In this document: positions 1 to 10,036 of the stretch, one piece after another
Numbering within the stretch: the stretch's first letter is position 1
How the letters are laid out: each line of letters starts with the position of its first letter
Origin: Anisodus tanguticus
Taxonomy: Eukaryota > Streptophyta > Magnoliopsida > Solanales > Solanaceae
Assembly (NCBI GenBank): GCA_034509755.1
Contig: CM067539.1
Span: forward strand, 59,220,513-59,284,512
Direction of reading: 5' to 3'
Length of the DNA stretch: 64,000 nt
Notes under the pieces: model-generated
The model's input: only the letters and a program-made list of their open reading frames with translations
What the model was told of the DNA's origin: nothing
The model's database searches: none
Translations under genes and position numbers: made by a program

Positions 1-221
1 TATTGCATTACCATAATTAGTGTATTACCATAAATGTATAGAATAAGGTTTTAAGAATAGAATAGGAATAGGATTCTCCTATTATGTAACTTGTTTGATT
101 ATTTTCATTAATTGAAAGGCTATATATACAAGTTACATAATAGGAGAATTTTATTCATATTCTATTCCTAAAACCTTATTCTATACATTTATGGTAATAC
201 ACTAATTATGGTAATACAATA
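1..221. repeat. Near-perfect inverted repeat (foldback/MITE-like)
   Basis: Positions 1-94 are almost the exact reverse complement of 128-221, separated by a 33-base loop. Both arms carry the same internal motifs (a TAATTATGGTAAT-type end, GAATAAGG, and CTCCTATTATGTAAC next to the loop). The size and symmetry fit a foldback MITE. No target duplication can be judged because the left end coincides with the window edge. Confidence 0.75.
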
Positions 222-320
222 CTAATTATATTACTACATTACCTAAACTAGGATACTAAATATTTACCAAAAATTACACATAATAATCAGCCCATCCGAG
301 GGCCAATCCGTGAGCATAGC

Positions 321-797
321 CGAGACCTAATATACACATGTATATTGTGTATATTTAACACACCCGCAGTCATAGCGGGCGGTCTTCGAACGCTGAAATT
401 GTCCCTAAAATCTTCAAAAAGGACAGAATGAAGACCCTTTGTAAAGATGTCGGCAATTTAATATCTCGACGGGACATGGCATACGCGAACTTGACCACGG
501 GCAACCTTTTCACGGACAAAGTGAATGTCCATCTCGATATGTTTAGTGTGTTGGTGCTGAACCGGATTACCAGAAAGGTAGATGGCACTAATATTATCGC
601 AATATACCAAGGTTGCCTTCTGAATGGGACAATGAAGCTCCAAAAGCAAATTACGTAACCAACATGATTCTGAGACCACATTAGCTACCCCTCGATATTC
701 AGCCTCGGCACTTGAGCGGGATAGAATCGACTGACGCTTTGCAGAACAGGAGACCTAATATACACAATATACACATGTATATTGTGTATATTTTTAA
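321..797 (-). mobile_element. Truncated copia fragment: RNase H remnant between LTR-end fragments
   Basis: The minus strand at 360-750 encodes the end of a Ty1/copia pol RNase H domain, with the signatures YCDNISAIYLSG, TKHIEMDIHFVREKV and CHVPSRY, spread over several frames. It is flanked on both sides by the same short AT-rich sequence (321-360 and 750-797: GAGACCTAATATACACA plus a TGTATATTGTG stretch). In element orientation this looks like the first 40-50 bases of an LTR. Most of the element is missing, apparently through an internal deletion joining an LTR start to RNase H. It is close in sequence to the copia remnant at 60000-62529. Confidence 0.75.
458..745 (-). pseudogene. Copia RNase H pseudogene fragment
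   Basis: This is a decayed copia RNase H coding piece. The readable part starts VSESCWLRNLLLEL and continues through the conserved Asp of YCDN and the HTKHIEMDIHF block. Frame changes lie both upstream (the SAEAEYRG block reads in another frame) and downstream (the block normally ending in FTKGLP). It is not expected to make protein. Confidence 0.75.
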
Positions 798-1029
798 CAG
801 TGAATAATTATCTAATATAAGTTATCATGAGTAAGATGGGAAGAACCTTATGAATGATTACTTTCAAGACTCTTGATGGATTAGTAATTACTGCTAGTTC
901 AAAAGGAACTTTGTTATTACTTATTAGTTTTAAAAGTGAATTTGGGAGCTCTTAATGATAGTTGTATATGTAAGACATCTGTAAAATTTTAAGCATGTCT
1001 AAACATATATACAGAGCAAATTCGCCTCG

Positions 1030-1930
1030 GAAATAGTAATCGACATACCTCCTACCATTGCTTCGATGTCTTTGTCGGTGTCCATTTTTCATTGATCTTC
1101 CATGCACTCAAGCCCCACTCTAGATTTGTGGAGTTCAGAAGGAGAGTTTGGGCTTAGGGACCTCTAATCGGATTTGCATTATTTATAATGTTCCTCCATC
1201 AAAAATATCTTCTAGCAGATACATGAAGTGTGCAACATTTTTTGGGCAATTCAAAACCATGTCAATTTTTGATAATGTGGGGATGGAGTTCCAACTGCTA
1301 GAATAGCAGCAACACCATGGAAGTTACAGACCATTTGAGATAATGCCAACATTCTCTCACATGGTTCGTATACTCTAATTCCATAAAAGAAACATAATAC
1401 AAGAATCATGGTGATCGTTTATTCTAGATCCTTACTTTAACAATATTTCTCAAAAACAACTTAACGTGTATATATAATAAATATGAAATATACTATACAT
1501 AATAGAGTTTCATCGGTATTCATTTTTACATGGCAAAATACATAGTGGAATCACGTCCGATTATGACTACATGATCCTTTAATTTCTAAGGTGGCATGCC
1601 TTTAGCTAAAGGATCCGCAAACATCAGTTTTGTGCTAACATGTTCAATGATCACTATCTTATCTTTAAAATGTTCTATTATGGTTAGATACTTAATGTTG
1701 ATATGCTTACTTCGACATCCATTTATGTAAGTTTTAGCCATAAAAACAACAGCTGAATTATCACAATATATCCTCTAATGACTTGAAGAACGAGTCGATA
1801 ATTTTAAGCTTAGAAATAGAACTCTTCAATCATAAACCATATGAGGTAGTCTCAAAATAAGAAACAAACTCAACCTTTAAAGTAAAAGTATCAGCCAAAG
1901 TCTGTTTGACACTAGTCCAACATATAGTCT
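1030..1930 (-). mobile_element. Decayed copia 3' end (RNase H plus 3' UTR)
   Basis: On the minus strand, 1925-1590 translates, with stops, into a second and different copia RNase H end. Readable blocks are VEFVSYFETTSYGL, then CDNSAVVFMAKTYINGCRSK, HINIKYLTIIEHF and finally FADPLAKGMPP. The order and spacing match the C terminus of a copia pol of a different lineage from the fragment at 321-797. Sequence down to about 1030 is probably its 3' untranslated region; no LTR boundary was recognised. Confidence 0.7.
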
Positions 1931-2099
1931 TTTCTATAAAGAATTTGCGTAACATGTTTCTAGCTAAACAAGATTGTTGTTAGTGAATATGTTTCATCAA
2001 TCTTGCACAAGTATAATAAAGGATTTAGTCTCTTTTTCTTTTGTGAAAAAGAAAAATGGATCATGGAATTTACTCAACTTCAAAAGTTAGTTCATAAAG

Positions 2100-3185
2100 T
2101 ACAAAATAACATACCCAGTATATTTCCACAAGTGGTGTCTAGAGAGGATAGTGTGTACGCAGACCTTACCCCTACTTCAAAAGGTAGAGAGATTGTTTCT
2201 GATAGACCCTCGGCTCAGGATAGAGTGTACGCAGACCTTATCCCTAACTCAGAAGGTAAAAATGTTGTTTCTAATAGACCCTCGGCTAAAAAAAGAACAG
2301 ATAAGAATGGACAAAAGTAAAGAAATCATCGCAAAATGCAATAAAAAGCATGACAAAGTATTAGTAAGAAAAGTAATTGTACCCATAGCAAAGTAATATG
2401 ATAGTCGAAGTACAAGAGACAACAAATAGTAACAGAAATTGAAAGAAATAAACTAAAAGGATAATTTTACGCCTACTTGTGTGGAAGGATCCTCGAGACA
2501 ACGCTCTAATGCTTACTAACCGTCCACTATTCTAATATGTTTCCTCCACAACCTCCTATCTAAGTAGATGTCCTAGGTAAGTTGCAGTTGCGTCATGTCC
2601 TATCTAATCACTTCTCCCCAATATTTCTTAACCCTACATCTACCTCTCCTGAAACCATCCATAGTCAGCCTCTCACACCTCTGCACTAGGGCCTCCGCAC
2701 ATCTCCCACTACTAAAAAATCTCTATTTTCCCACTAAATTTCCCAATGAAAAATATTCATCGACAATTTCCCAATGAGAAAAACCTAAATAGTATTGTTT
2801 TGATACGAAAAATTAAGAAGTTTCTCGGCATTTTAGTGGCAATTCTCACCATGTGTTTTCCCAGTGAGCTGGTTCGATGGAAATGAGGTGGGAAAATCAT
2901 GTTTTATAGCACAAATTTCCTACTAAATATCGATGGGAAAACACCTCTTTTTCTAATAGTGTCCTCTGCACATGCCCAAATCATCTCAGCCTCACTTCCG
3001 GCATCTTATCCTTCACTGAGGCTACTCCCACCTTGTCCGGATAACGTCATTTCTAATCCTATCCTTCTTAGTATGCCCACACATCTATTACAACATCCTC
3101 ATTTCTGCTACCTTTATTTTCTTGACGTGAAATTTCTTGATTGACCAACATTCTACCCCATATAATATAGTTGATCTAATCACCA
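2100..3185 (-). mobile_element. 5'-truncated RTE-type LINE with TS-SINE-like tail
   Basis: Read on the minus strand from 3185, the sequence encodes the end of an RTE-clade non-LTR reverse transcriptase: an AMLYG-CW-like block, VAEMRM, a WGEVIR-like block, a QLQLTKD-like block and DRRLWRT, ending near 2500. It continues into a 3' UTR that ends in the module also known as the TS SINE tail (GGTCTGCGTACAC, then the CACTTGTGG and GGGTATGTT motifs near 2105-2160). The tail module occurs twice (about 2105-2215 and 2216-2290). Frames are broken, so it is inactive. A CACTA MITE is inserted at 2707-2961. RTE LINEs and TS SINEs sharing a 3' end is established for Solanaceae; the continuity seen here supports it. 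Confidence 0.75.
2707..2961. mobile_element. CACTA-type MITE with 3-bp target duplication
   Basis: A 255-bp insert starts CACTACTAAAAAA and ends TTTTCTAATAGTG, giving terminal inverted repeats of the En/Spm (CACTA) type. It is flanked by the trinucleotide TCC at 2704-2706 and 2962-2964. Removing insert plus one TCC restores continuous LINE sequence on both sides. It has no coding capacity and would need a transposase supplied in trans. Confidence 0.88.
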
Positions 3186-3286
3186 CTCTATATATTAAAA
3201 AAAAAAAAGAATCTGCTTGGATCGGGGGATTCAACCTAATGTGAATGGAACACTACAACTCATTAGCTCTTAAAGTGAGAATAGTC

Positions 3287-3460
3287 AAATATTATATAAG
3301 GACACAATAACTCACTCGCTCAACCAATATGGTATACTTTAACAATATTATATAAGAACACAATAACTCACTCACTCACTCAATCAATATGATACACTTC
3401 AACATTATTATATAAGGACACAACAACTCACTCGCTCAACCAATATGATACACTTACCAA
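3287..3460. repeat. About 58-bp tandem repeat, three units
   Basis: Three consecutive units share AATATTATATAAGGACACAA, then an AACTCACTCGCTCAACCAAT-like stretch and GATACACTT. The middle unit has extra CACT repeats. The units differ by a few bases, so the array is not very recent. Confidence 0.8.
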
Positions 3461-3469
3461 CGTAAAATT

Positions 3470-4160
3470 TTGTATTGCATAGTTTATGACATGTGGTGTC
3501 ATTATTTGTTACGAATTTTTTCTCTTGTTCTTTGTATGTGTCATTTTTCTCATTTTGATCTTTTCTTTATCAAAGTTAATAACATCTTCTACCTCGTATC
3601 TGCCGACACCACAGGACTTATAGGACATATGTTATTTGCAAGTTTACAAAGATATAGAACAGTCTCCCTTCTAATAGTCTTAATCAAAGTCATTCTAGTA
3701 TCTTTCGCAGACAAAATTTAAATACATCCTAGTTGTTTGTGTTGTATAGCATTGTTATTATAAAAGTAATGTTTATTTTGATTGATAATTAAATTTTATT
3801 GTATTGTATTGTTAATTCATCGTTATGTAATGATGAAAAGTCACATTTCATGTAGCAATCCATTTGGTGTGGTGTCGTTGCCTCTCTTTTTTCTCATTTT
3901 AACTTTGCTTATTTATTAATAATCGTATTTTATCATTTACCCTACCTCTTTTTCATAATAACTCTACCTCGTATCCTATTTTTCTTTATAATATTGCAAA
4001 TCTATTCTTCAGATTGTTTATGAGCGGTATTATATAACGACGGAAATGATACAACCTATCCAAACGTTGTTTCATCAAAACAATACAATAGAATATGATA
4101 CATTGTGAAACTACTTGTAACAAATCACCTAAGAATATTTATCAACCATACGAGATGATC
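3470..4160. other. AT-rich intergenic DNA, no gene seen
   Basis: No reading frame resembles a known protein. The stretch is T-rich and contains degenerate motifs reminiscent of old MITEs near 3780-4090, but no clear terminal repeats or target duplications were found. Confidence 0.5.
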
Positions 4161-4179
4161 CCAAAGTTGTGTTTGTTGT

Positions 4180-5152
4180 TACAAAAGTTGCAGGAAACGG
4201 AAATTACAAACAACTGCTAACGTAAGAATTGAAATTACAATTCAACTAGAAAACTGGAAATTACAAAGATGAAAAAGAAAAAACTATTTTTCTGTTTTTG
4301 CTAAGTCGAGTGTGGCACTCTGTCCTTAAGACAATATTGCCCCGTATGTATCCTTTATACGTCCTGGACAACTTGTCTCCCAAGATAAAACAGCAATGGA
4401 ACACTTGAGCAAAGGAAACTCAAATGCTACCTTGAAGAATATTGAGCAAGAAATGATGCAAGGAAGGTGTAGGAAGAATCTGTTTTGCTTGTGTATTTTC
4501 GTGTATATAGCAAGTATATTTTCGTGTGTCTCAACAATGGTGTAGGGGTGTTTATATAGGTGAGGGAGGGCTCTTTAGTTGCCTCCATAACATGCCATTA
4601 TTGGCCAAATAATGGCCATTATGGAGGTAGTAAAGCCACCAAATTAAATGGTGAAAAGACCAACGGAATTGGCCATTATGGGAGGAGTAATTCAGCCAAA
4701 ATAAATGGCTGAATTGAGTGCTTTGGCGTTTCTTTTTGACCGTCGAAATTTTGATTTTCTCGAAAAACTTCGGGGACCAAACTGTACATCTTGAAACTTC
4801 GGGGACTAAATCGTACATCTTGAAACTTCTGGGACCAAACTGCACATCTGAAAGAATACTGGTCCAAACTGCACTTCTGGCAAAGTTTTCTGGCCCAAAA
4901 AGATAATAGCAGACGGCCCACAGCCCATGACCCGTGAACCGAACCGGACCGGACGGGCGGGCGGCGGCGGCGCGCGTGTGGTCTTTCCTCGAACCGAAGC
5001 ACATCTAGGTCCTCCCTCCTTTAAACACATGGGATACCCCTTGGGGTCCCAAACCCCAAACCAATTTCGAGTAATATATACACAACAATTCTTTCTTCCT
5101 CTACCGATGTGGGAGAATTGAACCCAATACCACACTTTCCATGCTTCAAACA
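4180..5152 (-). mobile_element. Solo LTR of an LTR retrotransposon
   Basis: In minus orientation the element begins TGTTTGAAGCATGG at 5152, followed by the CTCCCACATCGG motif common at LTR starts. It then has GC-rich sequence, repeated short blocks around 4770-4880 (GTTTGGTCCCCGAAG-like), and a TATA-like CTATATAAACACCC near 4545-4560 followed by probable R/U5. No primer-binding site or coding sequence adjoins it, so it is best read as a solo LTR. The left boundary is uncertain and no target duplication was found. Confidence 0.6.
4778..4885 (-). repeat. Short tandem blocks inside the solo LTR
   Basis: Four adjacent variants of a roughly 27-28-base block (GGGACCAAACTG then CATCTTGAAACTTC, on the plus strand) lie upstream of the LTR TATA-like box. 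Such repeats in U3 are often enhancer-like in plant LTRs; function here is inferred only from position. Confidence 0.6.
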
Positions 5153-5432
5153 CCTCACTTCGTGGACCAATATCTCTTTCATTTCTTAATGAAATTTGAC
5201 GATTCTTGGCCCTACGGTTATCGACGTACTTAGTAGATCATGCATGTGTGAAGAACCGAATTCTCCAACATACGTAACACTAGTGTTTAAGCCGTTAAAG
5301 TTGGTCGGTCGCAACTCCCGCCAAAGGCAAATTTCCAACAAGTTGTCCAGCTATAATAAGTACACTTGCACATTTGTGTTTCACAACATTAATATTTAAT
5401 CATAGTCATTAACAAGAATTGCCTTGGTCAAT

Positions 5433-5760
5433 ATGGCAGGAAGTAGCATTAAGGTTCTTGGTACACGTCCAACTCCATTTGTGAATCGAGTTGAAATAGG
5501 CCTCAACATAAAGTCTGTTGAATATGAGTTTATTACAGAGGATATGTTCAATAAAAGTGAGCTTCTCCTTAAATCCAATCCTGTTCATAAGAAAATTCCA
5601 GTTCTCATCCATGGTGATAATCCTATATGTGAGTCCCTAGTTATTGTCCAATATATTGATGAGACATGGACTGATGTCGCATCTATTCTCCCTTCTAGCC
5701 CCCCCCCCCCCCCCTGACCGTGCCATCGTTAGATTTTGGGCTGACTATGTTGATAACAAG
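5433..5760 (+). CDS. Tau-class glutathione S-transferase, exon 1 (frame broken)
   Basis: Exon 1 of a plant tau-class GST, which conjugates glutathione to electrophiles in the cytosol. The ATG at 5433 gives MAGSSIKVLGTRPTPF, the usual start of the thioredoxin-like N domain. Glutathione-site blocks follow (KIPVLIHGDNPICES and IVQYIDETW). Position 14, normally the catalytic Ser of the SPF motif, is Thr. A run of 16 C at 5699-5714 sits where this family usually has a short LPSDPYDRA-like segment; with 16 C the frame stops at TGA 5715-5717. The sequence after the run (DRAIVRFWADYVDNK) is in another frame and ends in AAG|GT, a good splice donor. The gene is either a recent pseudogene or the run length is misread. 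Exon 2 lies at 15645. Confidence 0.88.
5699..5714 (+). repeat. 16-C homopolymer in GST exon 1
   Basis: An uninterrupted run of 16 C lies within coding sequence and shifts the frame by one base relative to the following conserved GST sequence. Homopolymers of this length are prone both to replication slippage and to sequencing error. Confidence 0.95.
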
Positions 5761-5834
5761 GTACTACTACTAAATTTACTTCATTGTTTGCAAATTATAA
5801 TTAATTAAAGTCTATGGGTGCAACACTTAATATG

Positions 5835-5937
5835 TACTCCGTGCGTTCTAGTTTATATAATACATTTTCTTTTTTTAATTCGTTTAAAAATGAATGACAT
5901 ATTTTTAAATCGAAATAAATAATTTTACACATTTTTA
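5835..5937. mobile_element. Half of a Stowaway-like MITE
   Basis: The sequence starts TACTCCGTGCGTTCTAG, resembling the Stowaway CTCCCTCCGT-type terminus, and continues as AT-rich DNA up to the edge of the gypsy element. No matching right end was found, so the copy is probably cut by that insertion. Confidence 0.5.
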
Positions 5938-6050
5938 AATGCCTTGTAGCCTACTATTTATAAGTGTGGTGCGCAACACACCCATAAGCAGGACTCTACT
6001 AGACACAGCTTATAGACATCTCTAGGACTAATCTGCTCTGATACCAAGTT

Positions 6051-6500
6051 TATCACACCCCAACCTTGGGGGGTGTGGCCGGCACCAGGCGCCCTAAGGC
6101 CCGAGCTTACCAATCCTGATATTTGCGACATACTCAACAACTCATAGGCCGACAAGGCTTCTGATAAATACTTAGTTGAACAGAGACATAACCACTTACA
6201 CACAGAAAAGGCTCAACTTATACATATATATATATACATAAGGTCGACAAGGCCAACATGAGCACAATAAGTCTACTGGAGGGGCCTACAATGCCACACA
6301 TTTACCATATACACAACACGGATGTCTACAAGCCTCTAAATAGTATAGTGACAACAATTGATCGGGATAAGGCCCCGCCATACCCAACTATATACATATA
6401 CATACCCGTCATACCTATCAGTAAGGTAAAGGAGTAAAAATACAACATGTACTTTGAGAGCCTCTATGGGTCATAATATGCATAAGTATTGTACATGTGC

Positions 6501-6551
<51 letters not shown>

Positions 6552-7816
6552 GTCTTCAGCCTCTGTGGGCATCCCATCGTATCATATCAGCCTCTATGGG
6601 CATAATAATCATCATCTATCAACGGATCTGGTGCTGGTGCATATATAACGCCTTAAACTTTCCCATACCCAATATACATATCATTGTATAGAAGTCAAGA
6701 ACATCAGCCTCTAACATATCTAAGAGTGGAACCATTATGGATATCGTTCGTTTACATTAATTTTATTTTAATCATGCCAAAAGAAGGAAGAGTAGTCGTA
6801 ACATACCTTGTCCATGAGGCTACAATCATTTTACAATCCCTCTCACTTCTTACGGATGATTATCTACATCATATAAAGGGTTGATGTCAATAGCAGATCC
6901 AAATTCGATAGAGAAATTCACTTAGGCGTCCTTCGGCAACTTTAAGCATATAAGATTCTTTAGTCTCTTTTTATACGAATAATTTATGTAATGCAATCCC
7001 ACAATCCTTTAAACCATACTTTCCTTAGTTTCATAACGTATAAAATCAGTTTACTTATCAATTTCAACTCATACTTCAAGTGAAACATCCCAACAACTAA
7101 TATGACGATGATTCCACAAGTTACGAGTTTGGATTATGAAACATCATTCACAACTTGCTCCAAATCATTATTTAATCACAAATATAGGTAGAGGATGTAA
7201 AACTTACATTTATACATTGTAGTCTCCTCAAAACAGCAAGCTATCTTACCCCTAAGGGTTTTCCAAAAACAATTTTATGCGGAGAAGACGATTTCTACGA
7301 TAACCACGGAGTTTATCACGTTAATCTTGCGTAATTGGCCTTTATTTGATCTTAGGATGGTATAGTACCTTAGAGAAGGATTGAGAGGTGACTTAGGGTC
7401 TGTTCATAGAGATAAATGAAATCTCAATCCGAAAATCCCAATTTAAACCCGACATAAAATCTGCACCGCCTCAAAAGGACGCTCATTTTGACAGTCCGTC
7501 AAACTTTTGATGGTCCGTCAAACTTTTGACAGTCCGTCAATCTGGACTAACAAATCTAGAGCTGAAGCTTCAAAATCTCAGACAAAATTAACGGTTCAGA
7601 TTGCCCATTTTACGGTCTATCAATCTTGCCGTCAAATTATAATTTTTTTCTGTTTCATCAAAACATATTTTCTTCGATTCGTTTAACTTCCAAACACTTC
7701 GGAACTTCTATAAACAAGCTTTAAATCTTAATTACCCTTTCGTAAGGTCGCACTTCTTTTTGAGACATTAGCATCAATTGACGATACGACGGAATGTGAA
7801 ACTACGGGGTGTAACA
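6051..7816 (-). repeat. Gypsy LTR (3' LTR, left)
   Basis: In element orientation it runs from TGTTACACCCCGTAG at 7816 to GGGGTGTGATA at 6051; the final TA-for-CA is a mutation compared with the right LTR. It contains an AT microsatellite at about 6501-6550 and several GACGGTCCGTC-like palindromes at 7480-7640. It is about 1.2 kb shorter than its partner, mainly because the partner has an 820-bp insert. Confidence 0.8.
6501..6550. repeat. AT dinucleotide microsatellite
   Basis: About 25 TA repeats lie inside the left gypsy LTR; the right LTR has a longer tract at the equivalent place. Confidence 0.95.
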
Positions 7817-9685
7817 TCATTCTCCCTTAGAAATATTCATCGGCAAATGTTGAAGATATTCTAACTTCTGAAGTTTTTAAAAAAATTTGGCAGAGTTGCT
7901 CTTGTAAACAAGACTATCCAAAACATGTTAATCAGCCCAAGTATGCATCCAACACCATACAGGGCGATACAATAACAAAATAATATCAAATCAGACTCAC
8001 ACGACTGCTTATACGTATAATAATCCGAGAGAATTCAACCATAACTTACCTTAACATTCTTTTTCCAACATCCGAGCAGCACATGATACATTTGCTTCCG
8101 AAATATTGTCTAAATAATATATATGGTCCAACTTTGGTAAACCAAATAGGAATATAGGGATTATATCACACGAATACTAACATAAAACTGGAATTTGAAA
8201 AATTCATGTATAGCAATTCTTAGGTTCCTTGACCATTCTGGCAGAGTTCTTTCAGACCACAGACTATCTCAACCAATCGTTCAATCAGATTATACTAACA
8301 TTGCATTGTTGGTACATCATCGATATTCACACGGTCATACATTTATTTTACATAATTGTCAGATGGCTATAATTTGTCTAAGCTATTGAATTCTGACATC
8401 TGGGCTATGTATTTCCTCTCTATGTTACATTTTTTTTCTTACGATAGAATTTAGGTGACAGAGTTCGTAGGCATGGAACATAAGTAAGATGATGATAAAA
8501 TATTGTGGAAAGATGATCGCCAAAGTCAAGGACGTGAAAATAATAGGGTTATCTAAATCCATTTCTTCTTCTGCTCTTCTTCTTCTTCATTTCTTAATAG
8601 TATCCTTATACAGTATATAAGTTTTGAGCAGCTTACTGGTCTTAAAATTTCTTTCATCGGTATATCTATTTCCATTTTTACTTGAAGTGAATCTTCAATA
8701 AGCGTCTCTAGTTGGGGTTGTACTCTGCTTGTTGGTTACTGCCTTTCTCAACTGAATTTGGTAATATGATCGTGAATATACTTAGATGGAATCTTCCTCG
8801 CTTGCCAAGTCGAATCCTGCTCCTGACACTAAATCTCTTAAAACGTCTTCTCATTACTCTAGGTATTCTTTCATAACTTACTACCTCAAATCTGATATTG
8901 TTACTTCGGGTTCCTTCCCTTTTTGTGATTCGATAAAAGTCCTACTCCTTTGCCGTGTATAGCTCTTTATTTACCGATCTGGTAATATATTGATTAATAG
9001 TCATCGATCCTTACTCCAAACTTCTTCCAAGTTCCATACATTCACTATTTGCCTGTGTCCGATGGTTTGAACCAAAATTTTCATTGGTTATCTTAGGACG
9101 GGGAGAAGGAAACCTGAATATCTAGAGCTTCTTTCAAACTGGTTCCTCCATTAGATGTTTGTTATAACGAGCGATTGTACAATGGCTTGAGATATCCCTC
9201 GAGATAAATTTTCAACCAAACTTCGATTGTATAGATAGACTTAGTTGTTACAATGCAGACTAATGAGTCACTTAGGCATAAATATCCCGAACCAAAATAG
9301 TTTCCCATGGTAATATGATAGCCCACAACGATCCTCGGATCACGTAATAATCCTTATGTAATATCTCAATTTCAAGGGCAAATATTCTTCAATGTTGTTA
9401 ATCGATATTCTTAATCCTTGAATCTTGATAAGGTTCCGTTATTACCTTTACTCCGTATTACAATACTTTTCGATGTTCTTTAGACAGGGTGCTTTGTCTT
9501 GACGCTCCTCAAATTCTCAATATGGGGAAGAATTTATTTACCTACCACTTCAAGATGGGTATCATCCGATTTCTATTACGGTTGGCCACTTGTTACTTCT
9601 TTGGGGCGGTTGCGTCTTGTAACTCCCCTAATGGCCCTCATTTTTCAAAAGTACACGGTCCTATTGTCTATTGTCCTCCTGTTCA

Positions 9686-10036
9686 TTACATCGGAACTTC
9701 TTGCTTCTTATAATGTCTCGAGTTCGCATATTTCTTTGGTGATGCTATGTATTCCAAGATAGGTTCATCATCCCTTAGTCGTACCCTATGTTTTCCCAAG
9801 TATCCTTTCTCAACTCGTATCGTTACCTTTCCAATTTTCTTAATTTCCCTTTTTGTTAAATATTGAAAACAAGACATTATCTCTTTTTCGACATCGTTTC
9901 TCCTTTTATTGACCTTATTTCTTGAGCATTTACTATATTTACTGGCCCTAAACTTTTGATCTTCCAAAAATAGCATTTCCTTCATACAAAGAGCGCATAC
10001 TTTCCCCTTGTAACTCCAAGATCCCTTATACGTCAT
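9686..10036 (-). CDS. Unrecognised ORF in gypsy-like element
   Basis: A 116-residue lysine-rich frame runs without stops in the element's sense orientation. It includes GKVTIRVEKGYLGKHRVRLR and ends QEVPM. I do not recognise a protease, polymerase, integrase or chromodomain in it. It may be decayed element coding sequence or chance; upstream sense frames (around 10400-10600) are full of stops. Confidence 0.3.
   Translation of the reverse strand: MTYKGSWSYKGKVCALCMKEMLFLEDQKFRASKYSKCSRNKVNKRRNDVEKEIMSCFQYLTKREIKKIGKVTIRVEKGYLGKHRVRLRDDEPILEYIASPKKYANSRHYKKQEVPM

Noticed and set aside
2003..2320. 105-residue ORF with repeated VYADL-P and SDRPSA-like segments
   Set aside because: The repetition comes from the doubled TS/RTE tail module read antisense.
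4676..5153. Overlapping minus-strand ORFs of 108-150 residues
   Set aside because: They lie within LTR sequence, overlap each other in several frames and resemble no protein; the GC-rich part merely lacks stops.
6454..6648. Plus-strand ORF with an IYIYIY run
   Set aside because: It is a read-through of the AT microsatellite in the gypsy LTR.
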